From assembly GCA_029717555.1 (NCBI GenBank), contig JAMDHS010000012.1:248001-312000 (forward strand): 64,000 nucleotides of DNA, read 5' to 3'. Positions 1-10,847 of this stretch are shown here, in pieces. The position numbers and the translations under genes are program-made. Origin of the DNA: Peribolospora baueri. Lineage: Eukaryota; Basidiomycota; Peribolosporomycetes; Peribolosporales; Peribolosporaceae. Within the stretch, counting starts at the first letter, position 1; every line of letters starts with the position of its first letter. A model generated the notes under the pieces. That model did no database searches and was not told where the DNA came from. It saw only the letters and a program-made list of their open reading frames with translations.

Positions 1-569
1 ATGCTGACGAGGGCAGGGTTCTGGGCGAGAATGGAGCTCATGCCTGCGAGAAGCAGACCGCCGGGGAAGGGCAAGTCAGTACACCTGGCTTCCTTCAAAG
101 GGACCGAGAGCGCAGCCCGGAAGACGCTCACCCTCATTGCCCGCACCCGCCTCTTCGCCCTCCTCAATCGTGCCAACGGTAGGCCTCGAAAGCGCTTCCC
201 GAGTAATGGGAGCGTTGGAGAGAGGGGTGTTTTGCGGCGTAGGTGCCGTAAGAGAGTCGAGGTTCTTGTTCCTGGACGGGCAAGGAAGCACAAAGGCGAA
301 AGAAGGCGCCGGTCCAAGTGGCAATGAGATGGGATGGCGACGAAAAACACGGTCAGGATGGGCATGAAGAGCGAGTAAAGGAAGAGAACGTCAAACGCGG
401 TTGTGAGGGAGGCATTCCCGAGTAGAGCAGGAAAAAAAGAAGAAAAAAACGCGGTCGGGCTCTGACAGACACTAGGCGCGGTCGATGTGTCTCGTTCGCT
501 TGTGTGCTAGAACGTCAGAGAGAAGAGAAGAGGGCAAAGGACTCACTTGATATCGATGTTCTCGGACAT
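1..569 (-). CDS. NAP1: NAP1-like nucleosome assembly protein, 5' part (runs off left edge)
   Basis: Histone chaperone of the nucleosome assembly protein family, which binds H2A-H2B and shuttles histones. Read on the minus strand, exons are 569-547, 271-132 and 43 to the edge. The first exon encodes MSENIDIK up to a clean GTGAGT donor. The second gives NKNLDSLTAPTPQNTPLSNA, then a Glu/Gly-rich linker; the third begins GMSSILAQNPALVSM. Fungal Nap1 proteins start with the same kind of TAPTPQNTPL segment followed by an acidic linker and a helix with 'LAQNP.LV.M', so the assignment rests on this short N-terminal signature. Phases agree across both introns (283 and 88 nt). The conserved NAP fold lies outside the window. 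The start is the only ATG before the first donor. The frame inside intron 1 encodes a hydrophobic stretch that I treat as intron, because a long pyrimidine tract without AG precedes the acceptor at 272. Confidence 0.62.
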
Positions 570-1535
570 GATGGACGGAGGGGATGAAGGTAAGGCGAGT
601 GGAGGGGATGGAGGGATGTGGCGACGGCCGAGGAGGTCGAGGAGGGATGGGAGGAATGGAAGGGGGCGACCGCCGGCGAAGAGGTTGCCGCAGAATTTTG
701 GTGGGGCGGCGTCCCAGACGAGGCACGGCTCAGGCGCGAGTGAGGCGGGCACGTGACATTTACAAAGCTTCTATTCTTTCGTTACACGTCTGGTGACCCG
801 GAAACAAGGGAGGTCGCAGGCGAACCGTATGTAGGGAGGGAAGGAGGGACGTTGGGTACCGGCGAGAAGGACAATGACTCTGGACAGACTGCGCCTTGCC
901 GTCATTGGGGACAACAGGGTGGCCCGAAGGATCCAACAAAGAAAGGTTCAATCGATTCCGGCCGGCTTGTAATAAGATTCTATATACCGTTCACTCCGTC
1001 GAGTGAGACACCCGTCCCTTTCCGCGTCAAGCCAGCCGACAAGGGCGCTTGTGGCTCCGTACAGTAGCGAACAAGTTCGTTTCGTCCTCCAGTCGCCTCA
1101 CAAGGACCTTCGATCCGCATACACAGACGGACGCCGCTCCCTCCGATGGTGGTCAATGTCTGAGGTAGGGCAATCAGCCCAGTGGCGATGGAGAGAGGGG
1201 GTTGCTGCGGCGATTGGTCGGCGCATGTAACGCGTCGCGGCGGAACACGCGCTGTCGAAGAAGGCGACTGACAGTCACCGACTGGACGCACTCGAGCCAT
1301 CCCCAGATTTCTATCACCTCTTTCGTTTTCCCCCCTTCCGTCTTCAACGCTCCCAGCAGGCGGCAAGGAGAGACCAAGAAGGCCCCCGACCTGCTCGCGG
1401 AGGAAGGAGATTGAACCGACCGATCGACCGCCCCTCTGACTCGGCCGTGTTGTCCTGACTCGTGTTGGAGATGGTCGTGAGTACGAGCGAGCGAGTGTGA
1501 ATGGAGGGACAGGGGGTGGGGCAGGCGGGCAGACG
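570..1535. other. NAP1/RHO4 divergent intergenic region
   Basis: About 970 bases between the NAP1 and RHO4 start codons, expected to hold both promoters and 5' leaders. It contains a CACGTGAC element 181 bases before the NAP1 ATG. The open frames here (one of 260 codons on the minus strand, 980-1762) have no recognisable domain and overlap RHO4 exon 1 and its first intron. Confidence 0.6.
750..757. promoter_or_regulatory. CACGTGAC E-box in NAP1/RHO4 promoter
   Basis: Perfect CACGTG palindrome extended to CACGTGAC, the kind of site bound by bHLH factors such as Cbf1 in fungi. It lies 181 bases upstream of the NAP1 ATG. The same octamer occurs upstream of the HMMR-like gene and of BUD22. Function is inferred from sequence only. 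Confidence 0.35.
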
Positions 1536-2686
1536 ATGGTGTTTATGGATCTGACGGAGACGTCGCGGTTTGGCTCACCGATGGTCCTCGGTCTCGGCCG
1601 CCTCTTCTCTCGTCCACTCGTGCTGCCTTTCTTTTCCCTGCTTCCGTCCCATTTCCGCAGCGCTCCCGCTCGCACTCTTATGATGCGTATTCGACCGCTC
1701 AGACACAAGCCTCGGTGCGCTCCTCGTACGGCGATTATTCGGGCAACGGTGCGGCGATACAAAGGCGACCGGATGTGAAGCGCAAGCTTGTGGTGGTCGG
1801 GGACGGAGGGTGCGGAAAAACTTGTCTGCTGATCGTGTATAGCGAGAATCGATTTCCTGAGGTGAGTTTGTCAGCGCCCGGCGAGCAAACCGGGAGGGCG
1901 TGAGCCGTTTGGGAATCGGCCGAGGAGCGTCGCATGACGTTGTTGGTGACTTGCCTCTCTTGTCACGAGGAAACTCGTCTGGCGGCAACGCACAGGGACG
2001 TACACGGTGCTGACGTGCTCTTGGGACTTTTCGGTCGGCAGGCCTACATTCCAACTGTATTCGAAAACTATGTGACGAACATCAACTACGAGGGCAAGCT
2101 GGTGGAGCTGGCGTTGTGGGACACGGCCGGACAGGAGGAGTACGATCGACTGCGACCATTGAGCTACCCGGAGAGCGACGTGCTGCTCATCTGCTTTGCC
2201 ATAGACTTTCCCGTGAGCTTGGCTAATGTCACGGACAAGGTGAGTGGGTCCTCGGAAAGCGACAGGCAGGTTAAGCCTTTGGCCGTCGAGCGAGAATGGC
2301 GAAGGGGGATGGAGTGGCAGCTCCGACGGATCCCTTGTCGCTTTTGTTCTGGCTCTGGTCCCAACGCGCACCTGCCTTGCTTGCCTCCACAGTGGTTTCC
2401 CGAAGTGTCCCATTTCTGCGAAGGAGTCCCGATCCTCCTTGTCGGCCTCAAGACGGATCTCCGCACAGATCCTCACTCACTCTCCATGCTCTCCGCTCAA
2501 GGCTCCCGACCGGTGAGCTACGAGCAGGGCGTATCGGTGGCCAAGGAGATCGGGGCGGCGCGGTACGTCGAGTGTTCGGCCAAGCTCAACGACGGGGTGC
2601 AAGAAGTGTTTCATGCGGCGCTCAAGGAGAGCATGAGGAGCAAGGTGCTTGGGAAGATACGCAAAAAGGCTTGTGTCGTCTTGTGA
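1536..2686 (+). CDS. RHO4: Rho4-like small GTPase
   Basis: Membrane-anchored Rho GTPase; Rho4 proteins act in septation and cell-wall/actin control. Exons 1536-1583, 1661-1861, 2042-2239 and 2393-2686 join in phase 0 at every intron and give 246 residues. P-loop GDGGCGKT at 63-70, switch [10 protein letters not shown] at 85-93 with the magnesium-binding Thr88, switch [13 protein letters not shown] from 110, and SAK motif near the C-terminus. The protein ends CVVL, a CaaX box whose Leu predicts geranylgeranylation, preceded by a basic stretch. The phrases [23 protein letters not shown] and LVGLKTDLR fit Rho4 better than Rho1 or Rho3. The N-terminus has a Ser/Tyr-rich extension of about 55 residues, also typical of Rho4. 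Start chosen at the first in-frame ATG (1536); a second ATG three codons on (1545) is equally possible. The 48-nt first exon has a weak GTCCTC donor, so it is the least certain part. Confidence 0.85.
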
Positions 2687-3119
2687 GGCCGTCAGGGGCG
2701 TCGTGTCGTGCATCGTCGAGTGTAGGGACGGACGGTGACGGTGTATTCGTGGGCGCGTTGCTCGATTTTTTTTTCTATCCTTCCACACCCCCTCGTCGCT
2801 CGTTTTACCTTTTTCTTTGTTTTTTCGTCGTCCTTCCTTCCCAGCGTCGCTGCGCTCTAATCTTTTCCGTTTCACTTCCATTTTGCCGACGTTCTCTTCT
2901 GCTTTCGTCCCGCTCCGTTTCACCAACGTCATCGGCGCTTTGGGTTACCCTTCGCACCCCCTCCATGGGAGTGTTCGCACCAACCACTCTCCTTCCTCTC
3001 CGTCTCATACATCATCCCCTCTTTCTTTTTCTGTCTTTGCGCCTCATTCATCTCCTCTCGCTCACGCTTGCTTCCCTCCTGTTTGGGACATGTCGCGCTG
3101 TACACCAGAACCCTCTGGA

Positions 3120-3171
3120 CCTCATCATCATCATCAATATCATCATCGTCACATCATCATCATGATCATCG
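3120..3171 (+). repeat. CAT/ATC trinucleotide microsatellite
   Basis: Imperfect run of CAT/ATC units interrupted by single-base changes, in non-coding DNA about 430 bases after RHO4. Confidence 0.85.
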
Positions 3172-3579
3172 TGGAGCACCTTTCCCTACATATGCCGACC
3201 GAAGACTATCCTCGATGTGACCCGTTCGGCCACGTCAAGTCAAGGCCGAGCGCGCTACGCCAGACGTGTCCCTGTGGACGTGGTGGGAGGACGAAGGGGG
3301 TAGATAGTCTTGCCACAGGGCGGGCTCAAGCCAGCGCCCGTGCTAGCCGGCACGCTCCCATTTTGGAAGCGAGCCGTAGTGCGCTATCTACGCTCGCTCG
3401 CCCGCCCCCGCGTTCGACGCCTTCGGCCCATCCCCGTCCCGTCCCCGTCCATCCGATCCGCTCCTCTTTTTCCAACGGCACGCCTCTGGTCGCCAGGCAG
3501 CGCTCGGGGTGCGCACTCCACGCCCTCCTCCTTCGGCTGGCGACCGAAGGTTGTGGGAATGTGGCCGGAACGAAATGTA

Positions 3580-3601
3580 CGGACGGACGGACGGACGGAC
3601 G
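3580..3601 (+). repeat. (GGAC)5 microsatellite
   Basis: Five uninterrupted GGAC units. Shorter copies of the same tetramer recur through 3.5-8.3 kb (for example near 5540-5570, 5740-5755 and 7300). Confidence 0.85.
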
Positions 3602-4372
3602 GGGGAGGAGGGAAGGCCGTATTTGAGTTTGTGGAAGGAGCCTCTGCGCGAGTCGTGGGTGCGTATTCGGAGTAGGGCCGTGGCACCGAGCGCGAGCGCG
3701 AGAAGGGGAGACGAGTCGTTTGGGTTGGGCTGAAGCTAAGCCGGGGTATGGGATGGGATGGGCGCGCGGTTCGCAAAGAGGGCCCAACTTCGGCATGGGT
3801 CGCCCGAGTCGCTTCTCTTCCGTTCCAGTCGCTCGGCCATTCGTTCCTCTCTATCTTCACTGGAAACCCACGGCGGCCTTATGCGAGCCCTTCTCTGAGC
3901 TAGATGACCGGCCCGTCGCTCGTCGCCCACTGCCTCCCTCCTTCCCTTCCGTCCTTCCTCGACAGGGCCGAATGCTTCTCTGTCGCAGGGGCCGCAGCGA
4001 CGGGCCGGGCGAACGGGGCCGAGAAGGGAAGGGTCCGCGGTCTGCGGTGCGCAGCGCCGAGTGCGGATCGATGGAGGGTTAGCTAGGGTAAGGTTCGGCG
4101 GAAAGACGGGGGTCGGCGCGGCCGGGCTTGCGGCTAGGGTTTGGAGCAAACAAAGAAAAGACGGGGCACGGGCGTGACTAGCGGTGGGTTAGTGGCGCGA
4201 ATCAGCACCGTCGACGCAAGGGGGTGTATTGTATGTGTGCTGTGCTGTTCTGTGCACCGCGCTCGCTGCCGGGTCATTTTTCCCCCAAGTGGGTCGGCCC
4301 CTTGCTTTTTGATCATCCCGCGGAAGGACGTTGTTCTGGACCTTGTCTGTGCGCGGCCGTGAGCTGGACGAG

Positions 4373-4405
4373 AGACAGACAGACAGACAGACAGAAAGAC
4401 AGGCA
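4373..4405 (+). repeat. (AGAC)n microsatellite
   Basis: Five tandem AGAC units followed by degenerate AAAGAC/AGGCAG copies in non-coding DNA. Confidence 0.85.
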
Positions 4406-5299
4406 GGACTAATGTGTAGCGCTGTGTGTGGCCTCTGTGCTGCGACGGGGCCGGTCGGACAAGCCAGCCCTCGTCGAGCATCGAGCGTCCGTACTGTTCC
4501 GGCCTGGCTGGCGGCCATGACGGTTCCCAGCTTACAGCTGTCCCAGGGCGGGGATATGGAAACGTGTCAGGCAGTCGGTCGGTCAGCCCGTCTGTCCGTC
4601 AGCAAATCACCAAGTCAGCAGCAAGTCAGCAAGTCAGTCGTCAGTACGTAATCCGCGCCCGTCATCCGACGACCCGCGTCGCTTAGGATGACCCCGGGGA
4701 AGGCAGAGAGAGCGCTGTGCTCGGTGGACTGACTAGAGAGACAAAAATCGACCCAGCTGGTCCCTTGATCGTCCCAAGAAGGCCAACGGCCAACCCCCTT
4801 CCGTTCCCCGGCACGCGTTTCTTCGATCGGGTCGGACGATTTTTCCGGGGCTCGTCGGCTTGACCTTCCCACATCGTCCACGCGCCCGCCGCTGACACCA
4901 GGAAGGCTGCAGGATGCAGGCGCCATGACTAAGCTTCGCACTGGTTAGTCGACGGCGGCACTTTAAGCTACAGCACAGCGGGCTGCAGTGAAGTGAGCTG
5001 CTTACATGGATGGTCCAATCGAAGGCCCCGACCGTCTTTCGGCTCGCCTTTCCCCTTTGTTTACCCCAATCGCCTCCCTCCCCGCCATCAGTTTTCCGTC
5101 CGTCAGTTCTCCGTCCGTCCGCCCGTCCGCCCGTCCCATTTGGTCCCGGGGACGGCCTCGCAGTGAGGCGATTCACGTGCGCACAAGGTGGCTCGCGTTG
5201 CACGCGTTGCACGCTCTACCTGTGCCCTGTGCCGTGGGAGCATCTCACGCCTCTGAGCTTGCGTCTAGAATGCCTTACGACACGACACGGTCACGGCGA

Positions 5300-5324
5300 G
5301 CGGTCGGTCGGTCGGTCGGTCGGT
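5300..5324 (+). repeat. (GGTC)n microsatellite
   Basis: Five GGTC units ending in GGTGGGG, in non-coding DNA. Confidence 0.85.
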
Positions 5325-6078
5325 GGGGCGGCATAACGCGATCGAGGGCGCGGTTGAGTTTGTTGCTTCGCTTGCCTCGCTCACTCACTCGCTTGCTTGC
5401 CAACTATGTCTACCGTTGCGGTACGTTGGAGCCGTACGTACGTGGCACGGAAGTACCTACGTATGTGCATTGACATGTCGTCCCCCCTCCCCCCGCCGTG
5501 CGTTCAGTACTGTCTCCCCTTTCGTTCTCTGCGTGGACGTACGGACGGATGTACGGACGGATGGAACAGCGTGGAAAGGGAGGGCAGCACGGTGAACGAG
5601 TAGACGGGGACGGCGCTCCTACCGATTGGGCAGGACGCCCGGGTTTGTTACATCCGCCGACAGAGTGCGGTGGGGGTAGACGGATCGAGCAAGCGAGCAA
5701 GCGACGATGGTTTGCGTTGGGTTCGGTTGGCGAAGAACAGGGACGGACGGACGGCAGTTAGTCGGATCGTTATCGAAGGCCAATAAGGGCGACTATCTAT
5801 GACTTTTAGTCATTCACAGTGGTGGTGCCTTGGACGCCGGGCGACGGGCGACGGGCGACGGACGAACGGCGATCGTCATCTAATCGCCACCATCTACGGT
5901 GCGAACGTCTGATGAAGCGAAACGAACGACGCGACGCACGTCAAAGTCGAAATGAACTGCCCTCGCCTCGTTCGCCGGCCGATCTCGCGCGTGGCATGCC
6001 CCGGTAACCTTGGCGCCCGTTCGCCGACTTGGGGTCGTCTGTTCAATCAGAAATCGGCTATCTATTCTCGCGCGATCG

Positions 6079-6375
6079 GTGACAGAGCTCGATGCCGGAA
6101 GGAGAAGCATTGGTGACGTTGTGGGCCTGCGCTTGAAGTATCCGGATGCCGTCATTGACCTGACCCGTAATGTCGACGTTCTGGTTTGCGCCGGCTGAAG
6201 GGTGCAGGCGGTGAAGGGCAAGCGTCAGAGGTACGGTGCTTGGCGCGCGCGGAGCGACTCGAAAGCGTCACCGAAGGCGGAGGTGTGATCCTCACTCTGC
6301 GATCCGACGGCGTAGGAGTCGTGCGCGCCGACAAAGGTAACTGAACAGAGAGTCGCGCCGTTGTTCGCATTGCTT
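6079..6375 (-). pseudogene. Relic of a PLC-like phosphodiesterase gene
   Basis: On the minus strand, 6375-6296 reads NNGATLC then VTFVGAHDSYAVGS. After a 101-nt intron-like gap (GTGAGG at 6295, CAG ending 6195) the frame resumes at 6194-6079 with GANQNVDITGQVNDGIRILQ and AQAHNVTN, ending at LCH. These match in order the N-terminal catalytic blocks of fungal PLC-like (TIM-barrel) phosphodiesterases: 'NGxxxLC', '(I/V)TFxGAHDSYAVG', 'ANQN...QLNDGIRxLQxQAH' and 'LCH', including the catalytic His after GA. About six residues usually found between LC and VTF are missing. Past LCH, where 'TSC...DGG.L..YL..V..WL' should follow, both the frame and the similarity stop. No signal peptide or C-terminal half was found within about 1 kb on either side. 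I read it as a decayed, truncated gene. A short live gene with unseen exons is possible but less likely. Confidence 0.5.
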
Positions 6376-6540
6376 GTTTCCTCCTTCCCCCTCCGTCCCT
6401 TCGTCCGCCGCCAAAGAGATCCATCAATCACGGTCCCTCGTTTGCTTGTGCTTGTGCTTGCTCGCCTACTCGCCTGTTCTTCCGCTCGCCTCGCTCGCCT
6501 CCCTGCAGCGCTGCGAACTAACGTGCGTCCTTTCGACGTT

Positions 6541-6582
6541 CATACACACACACGCGCGCGCATACACACACACATACATACA
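6541..6582 (+). repeat. CA/CG/TACA microsatellite
   Basis: Alternating purine-pyrimidine run mixing ACAC, CGCG and ATACATAC units in non-coding DNA. Confidence 0.85.
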
Positions 6583-8130
6583 TGACTCGTATGTTCCATT
6601 CGCCCGTCGTACATACATCGCTAATAAGTTAGCCGCCACCGCGGACCGCGGTATGGTACGGTTGGTTTCGTCGAGCCTAACTAACCAAAGCAGCAGCCCC
6701 TCCCTCGTTCGTCCGTCCGTCCGTCCGTCATGCCCACCGCGACTGCCGTCGTCTGTGCGTGAAGAGCACGGACGGACCACGGGCACAGGCGCGGCCGGCC
6801 GCGCGCATCGAGCCAGAGCCACACGGTCCCATATCACATGTCCGCCCGCCCGTTGCCGTTTTTCTATTTTATTTCACTCCGAATTTCCCATTTCCATGAA
6901 CCCCGATGACCAAAAAAAATAAATAAAAAAAGGCGCACGGGCGGTCCGATCCGGTCGGGCTCCCTCGTCCCCCTCCTTCTCCTCATTTAGAATTTAGACT
7001 TCTTGCTTTCCTCCCCGGTGGCGCGTTTGGGAGAGGAGGGTTTTGTGACGATCCATCGATTGAAGCTTCGATGGCCCGGAGGCCGCTGCGCTTTTTTTTT
7101 TTTTTTTGCCGAATTCGGCAAACTACAGTATGAGGGACGTAAGTAAGCCAGTGTGGTCTGTCGGTGCGGGTCTCTCTGTGTAGTCTGCACGCTGCTGTCT
7201 GGTCTTGGTCTGGTCTGGTCTGCCTGCCGTCTGTCTGGGCTCGCGCTCGCGCGATGCAGTGTGATCAGGGCGCGGAGGCAATCCGGGGCGGAGGGCGAAA
7301 GGACGGACGGATGCGATAGAGGGGAAGGTGAAGGTGAATGAAGCGCAAGGTGGCGGAAGGGAAGGAAGGGCTTTGGTTGGTTGGTTTGGTTGGGTCACCC
7401 CGTTTGTCCCGGTCAGCTGCTTCTTTTCTTCCTTCCGTCCTCCCCCTCTGTCCTTTTCGTCTCGTGCTCCCTTCCGCTCGTGCTCGCGCTCGCAATCCAA
7501 GACATGGCCCGCCCCGCCTTGGCCTTGGCCTCACCTCGTTTCGCCTCGCTTTGCCCCGCCTGCCCCGCCTCGCGCTTCCCTGCGCTTCTTTCCTTTCCTT
7601 TCCCTGTCCTGTCTTGTCCTCCGTTCAGTCGTTCGTACCTTGGCGGTCGAGCGGAACGGCAATGACAGACATACGATACGGAGAGATGCGCCGACCGGGC
7701 TTCACGATCCGATCCGAAGGGCTTGGTTGGCTTGGTTGGCTTGGGACAAGGGTGGGATTTTATTTTGTGTTGACCGGCGAGTGCCCCGTGAAAGGAAGAG
7801 GGCAGCGGCAAGCGAGGGTAGAAGCAAGCGACAAGCGCCGGGCGGCAAGCGGCAAGCAAAGCACGCGAAAGAGCATGAGCAAGCGCGGCAGGACACAACG
7901 GAAGACAGAGAGAGGGCGGCGAGAAGGGAGTCGTGTGAGATAGGTTCAGGTGCTCGCTTCGCTTTGCTTTGGTTTGGATTGGTTTGCGATTGCTGTGCTT
8001 TGCTTTGCTGTGCTGTGCATTTGCTTCGCTGACTGAAATGAAAGCGCAAGGCCGGGTCGGAAGGGTGGTGGATGAGCAGTGAGCGCGCTCGAGCCTGGTC
8101 AGAAGATGGACTGATTGACTGACTGCGTAG

Positions 8131-8255
8131 GCAGACAGACGAGACGGACAGACAGACAGACAGAAAACAGTAGACAGTAGACAGTAGACAGACAGACGGA
8201 CAGACGGACAGTAGTAAGGCAGACCAGACGACAGTCAGTCAGACAGATAGACAAT
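8131..8255 (+). repeat. CAGA/CAGTAGA degenerate tandem array
   Basis: About 125 bases made of CAGA, CGGA and CAGTAGA units: GCAGACAGAC, then GACAGACAGACAGAC, then three CAGTAGA copies, then CAGACGGA repeats and CAGTCAGTCAGA. It is non-coding and lies about 550 bases before the OAT ATG. Confidence 0.8.
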
Positions 8256-8810
8256 CAGTTCGTCAGCAGGTCAGCTTTCAGCCGCCGCTGGTCGTCGTTG
8301 CTCACTCGCCATGCCATTCCTTCCATCCTCGCCGCTCTCCGCTTGCCACCATCTCCCTCTCTCTCTGTCTCCGTCCCCGTCCCGTCCCGTCCCTCGTCCC
8401 CGCCCCCTATCCCTCTCTCTCCATCCCCATCCCCGCCACGCTCGACCGCCCCCCTTCTGCAGCCTATATCGAGACCAGTCGCCCCGACCTCCGTACCTAC
8501 AGCGACCTATTTAACACTGCACTATCACCACACCCACCTCAGTCCACGCCACTCCTCTTCCGTCCATCCATCCTCCTTCCCGACTTCCGTCCTTCGAGTC
8601 TCCCTCGCATCTTCGCTTCGCGTCCTCGCCTCCTCCAAAACAAAGAAAGACAGACCAGAGCCGCCCGGCACCGTCGTCCTATTTATTCGCGCACCCCAAC
8701 GCCTTCACCCATCTCGTCTTCATCCTCCTCAGGACACTTGTTCCTATCGCTTAAACTCCACCCCAGCTCCTCCTCGTCCTCGCTAGCAAGCCCAACCCCA
8801 AGCCGTCATC

Positions 8811-10847
8811 ATGGCCCCCACCGCTCTCGTCAACGAAGGCACCGCCCTCCCCACCGCTTTCACCGACGGTGCCGCCACCGCCAAGTCCACCGTCGCCGCC
8901 AACGGCAACGACATTCAGCTCTCTAGCAAGGATGTCATGCACCTCGAGCACGAGTACGGCGCACACAAGTGAGCGATCGAGCCAGCGAGGGAGCGTCTTT
9001 GAACCCTCGTCCCTCGTCCCACTGACCGACCTCGCACCGCCTTCCTTTCCCTTCCTCTCCCCTCTGATTCGCCTTGCGTCAGCTACCACCCTCTTCCTGT
9101 CGTCTTCGAAAAGGCCTCCGGCGCCCACGTCTGGGACCCCGAAGGCAAGATGTACATCGATATGCTCTCGGCGTACTCGTCAGTCCACCCTCTCTCGCTC
9201 CTCCCCTTCGCTTTTTGTTTGTCTTGGCCGTCGCTGATTTTGTCTTTTTTTTGCTTCTTTTTACTCTCGCTTCGCCCGTTTTCCACATCTCAGGGCTGTC
9301 AACCAAGTGAGTGGAGCGCACATAGCTGCCTTCCCCGGTCTTTTAATTTTAATTTTAATTTTTTTTTTTCGAACGACAGGGCCATTGCCACCCGCGCATC
9401 GTCGCCGCGCTCGTGGATCAAGCCTCCAAGCTTACCCTTTCCTCCCGCGCCTTTTACAACAGCGTCTTCGGCCAATTCGCCCGGAAGATCACGTCGCTTT
9501 TCGGCTACGACATGGTGCTGCCCATGAACACGGGTGCCGAGGCCGTCGAGTCGGCCCTCAAACTCGCTCGCAAGTGGGGCTATAAAGTCAAGGGAATTCC
9601 CGATGGCAAGGCCCGCGTGCTTGCCGTCGAGAACAATTTCCACGGCCGCACCATCGGCATCGTCAGCATGAGCTCCGACCCCGAGGCCACCACCGGCTTT
9701 GGCCCTTTCCTCGACCGCGTCGGCCCCGTGGTCGACGGCGATGGCGAAACTCTTCACATCAGGTACAACAACCTCGACGACCTCGAGCGCGTGCTGGACA
9801 AGTACGGACACGAGGTGGCTGCCTTCCTCGTCGAGCCCATTCAAGGCGAGGCTGGCATCGTCGTACCTAGCGATGGTTACCTCGCCAAGGCTCATGATCT
9901 TTGCAAGAAGCACAATGTACTCCTCATCTGCGACGAGATCCAGACCGGTCTCGGCAGGACCGGCAAGCTGTGAGTCGTTGAAGAGCCTGCGACGGTGGGG
10001 CGTTCTACATTTTTCCCACCCATCCTTACCGTCTATTCTCCTTTCCACTCCGCGTTCTCTTTCGCCGATCTCCGCAGGCTTTGCTGCTACCACGACAACG
10101 TCAAGCCCGATATGGTCCTGCTCGGCAAGGCGCTGTCCGGCGGCCTTCTCCCCGTCTCTGCCGTCCTCGCAGATAAGGACGTAATGTTGTGCATTCAGCC
10201 TGGCGAGCACGGCAGCACGTACGGAGGGTGAGTGGTCTTAGTCGCTTCCTTCACCCGGCCGCTCCGCCCCCAATTTCGAGTCTGACTCTGGGCCTCATCA
10301 CCGGCCGTGTCCTCAGCAACCCTCTTGGCTCGGCCGTTGCCATCACGGCATTGGACGTGCTCGTGGAAGAGGACCTTTCGGCTCGGGCCGATCGTCTGGG
10401 GCAGAAGCTGCGTTCTAAGCTCGTCGACGTCCAGAGACGCGCGCCGATGCTGAAGGAGGTGCGTGGAAGGGGCCTTCTCATCGCCATCGTCATCGATGAG
10501 AGCAAGTCGATCAAGAAGCGCAGCGCCTGGCAGGTGTGCCTGCTCCTGAAGAGCAAGGGCCTGCTCGCCAAGCCAACGCACCGCAACATGTGAGTGCCGA
10601 TGCTCCCGCGTCCTTGGCTCACGCCCGCGCGCGTACGTGTTTGCTTCCTTTTCTGACCTGTTCTCTCTCATTCTTCGATCTACTTCCCCTCAGCATCCGC
10701 CTCGCCCCGCCGCTGGTCATCTCCGAGGAGGACCTCGACAAGGCCGCGGGCATCATCGAAGAATCGCTCTTGGAGATCGATACCCTCGAATCCGTCCCAG
10801 GCGACAGCGCCGAAGAGCACAACCACGTCGAGGTGCTCGAGGACTGA
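8811..10847 (+). CDS. CAR2: Ornithine aminotransferase
   Basis: PLP-dependent enzyme that moves the delta-amino group of ornithine to 2-oxoglutarate, giving glutamate-semialdehyde (arginine catabolism, proline synthesis). Exons 8811-8968, 9083-9178, 9294-9306, 9380-9969, 10080-10227, 10318-10589 and 10694-10847 give 476 residues. Diagnostic blocks: [68 protein letters not shown] with the Schiff-base lysine near residue 303, [13 protein letters not shown] and RGRGLL. Together they separate OAT from other class III aminotransferases. The 13-nt exon 3 encodes the middle of the YSAVNQG motif, and both flanking introns have good GT-AG ends. There is no obvious mitochondrial presequence, consistent with the cytosolic fungal enzyme. 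The C-terminus carries a Glu-rich tail of about 20 residues beyond the usual end. The gene is convergent with the cyclin gene. Confidence 0.95.

Larger units (their letters stand above)
2687..6078. other. Long intergenic region downstream of RHO4
   Basis: About 3.4 kb with no gene I can support. Open frames are short, overlapping and full of low-complexity composition. It holds CAT-rich, GGAC, AGAC and GGTC simple repeats (listed separately). The first 300-400 bases after the RHO4 stop are T/C-rich and probably include its 3' UTR. Confidence 0.55.
6376..8810. other. Intergenic region and pyrimidine-rich leader upstream of OAT
   Basis: About 2.4 kb with no supportable gene. It contains a CA/TACA microsatellite, a 16-T run (7092-7107), TTTGC-rich tracts near 7950-8020 and a CAGA/CAGTAGA array. 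From about 8290 to 8810 the plus strand is strongly C/T-rich (CCCTCTCTC, TCCGTCCC), typical of promoter/leader DNA of highly expressed basidiomycete genes. The ATG at 8811 follows this tract. Confidence 0.55.

Noticed and set aside
270-430. Hydrophobic frame (LFLYSLFMPILTVFF) inside NAP1 intron 1, possibly a membrane-protein exon
   Set aside because: No AG acceptor keeps it in frame with a downstream exon, whereas treating it as intron gives a good NAP1 N-terminus.
980-1762. 260-codon minus-strand open frame between NAP1 and RHO4
   Set aside because: No domain, Arg/Pro/Ser-rich composition, and it overlaps RHO4 exon 1, its first intron and the promoter.
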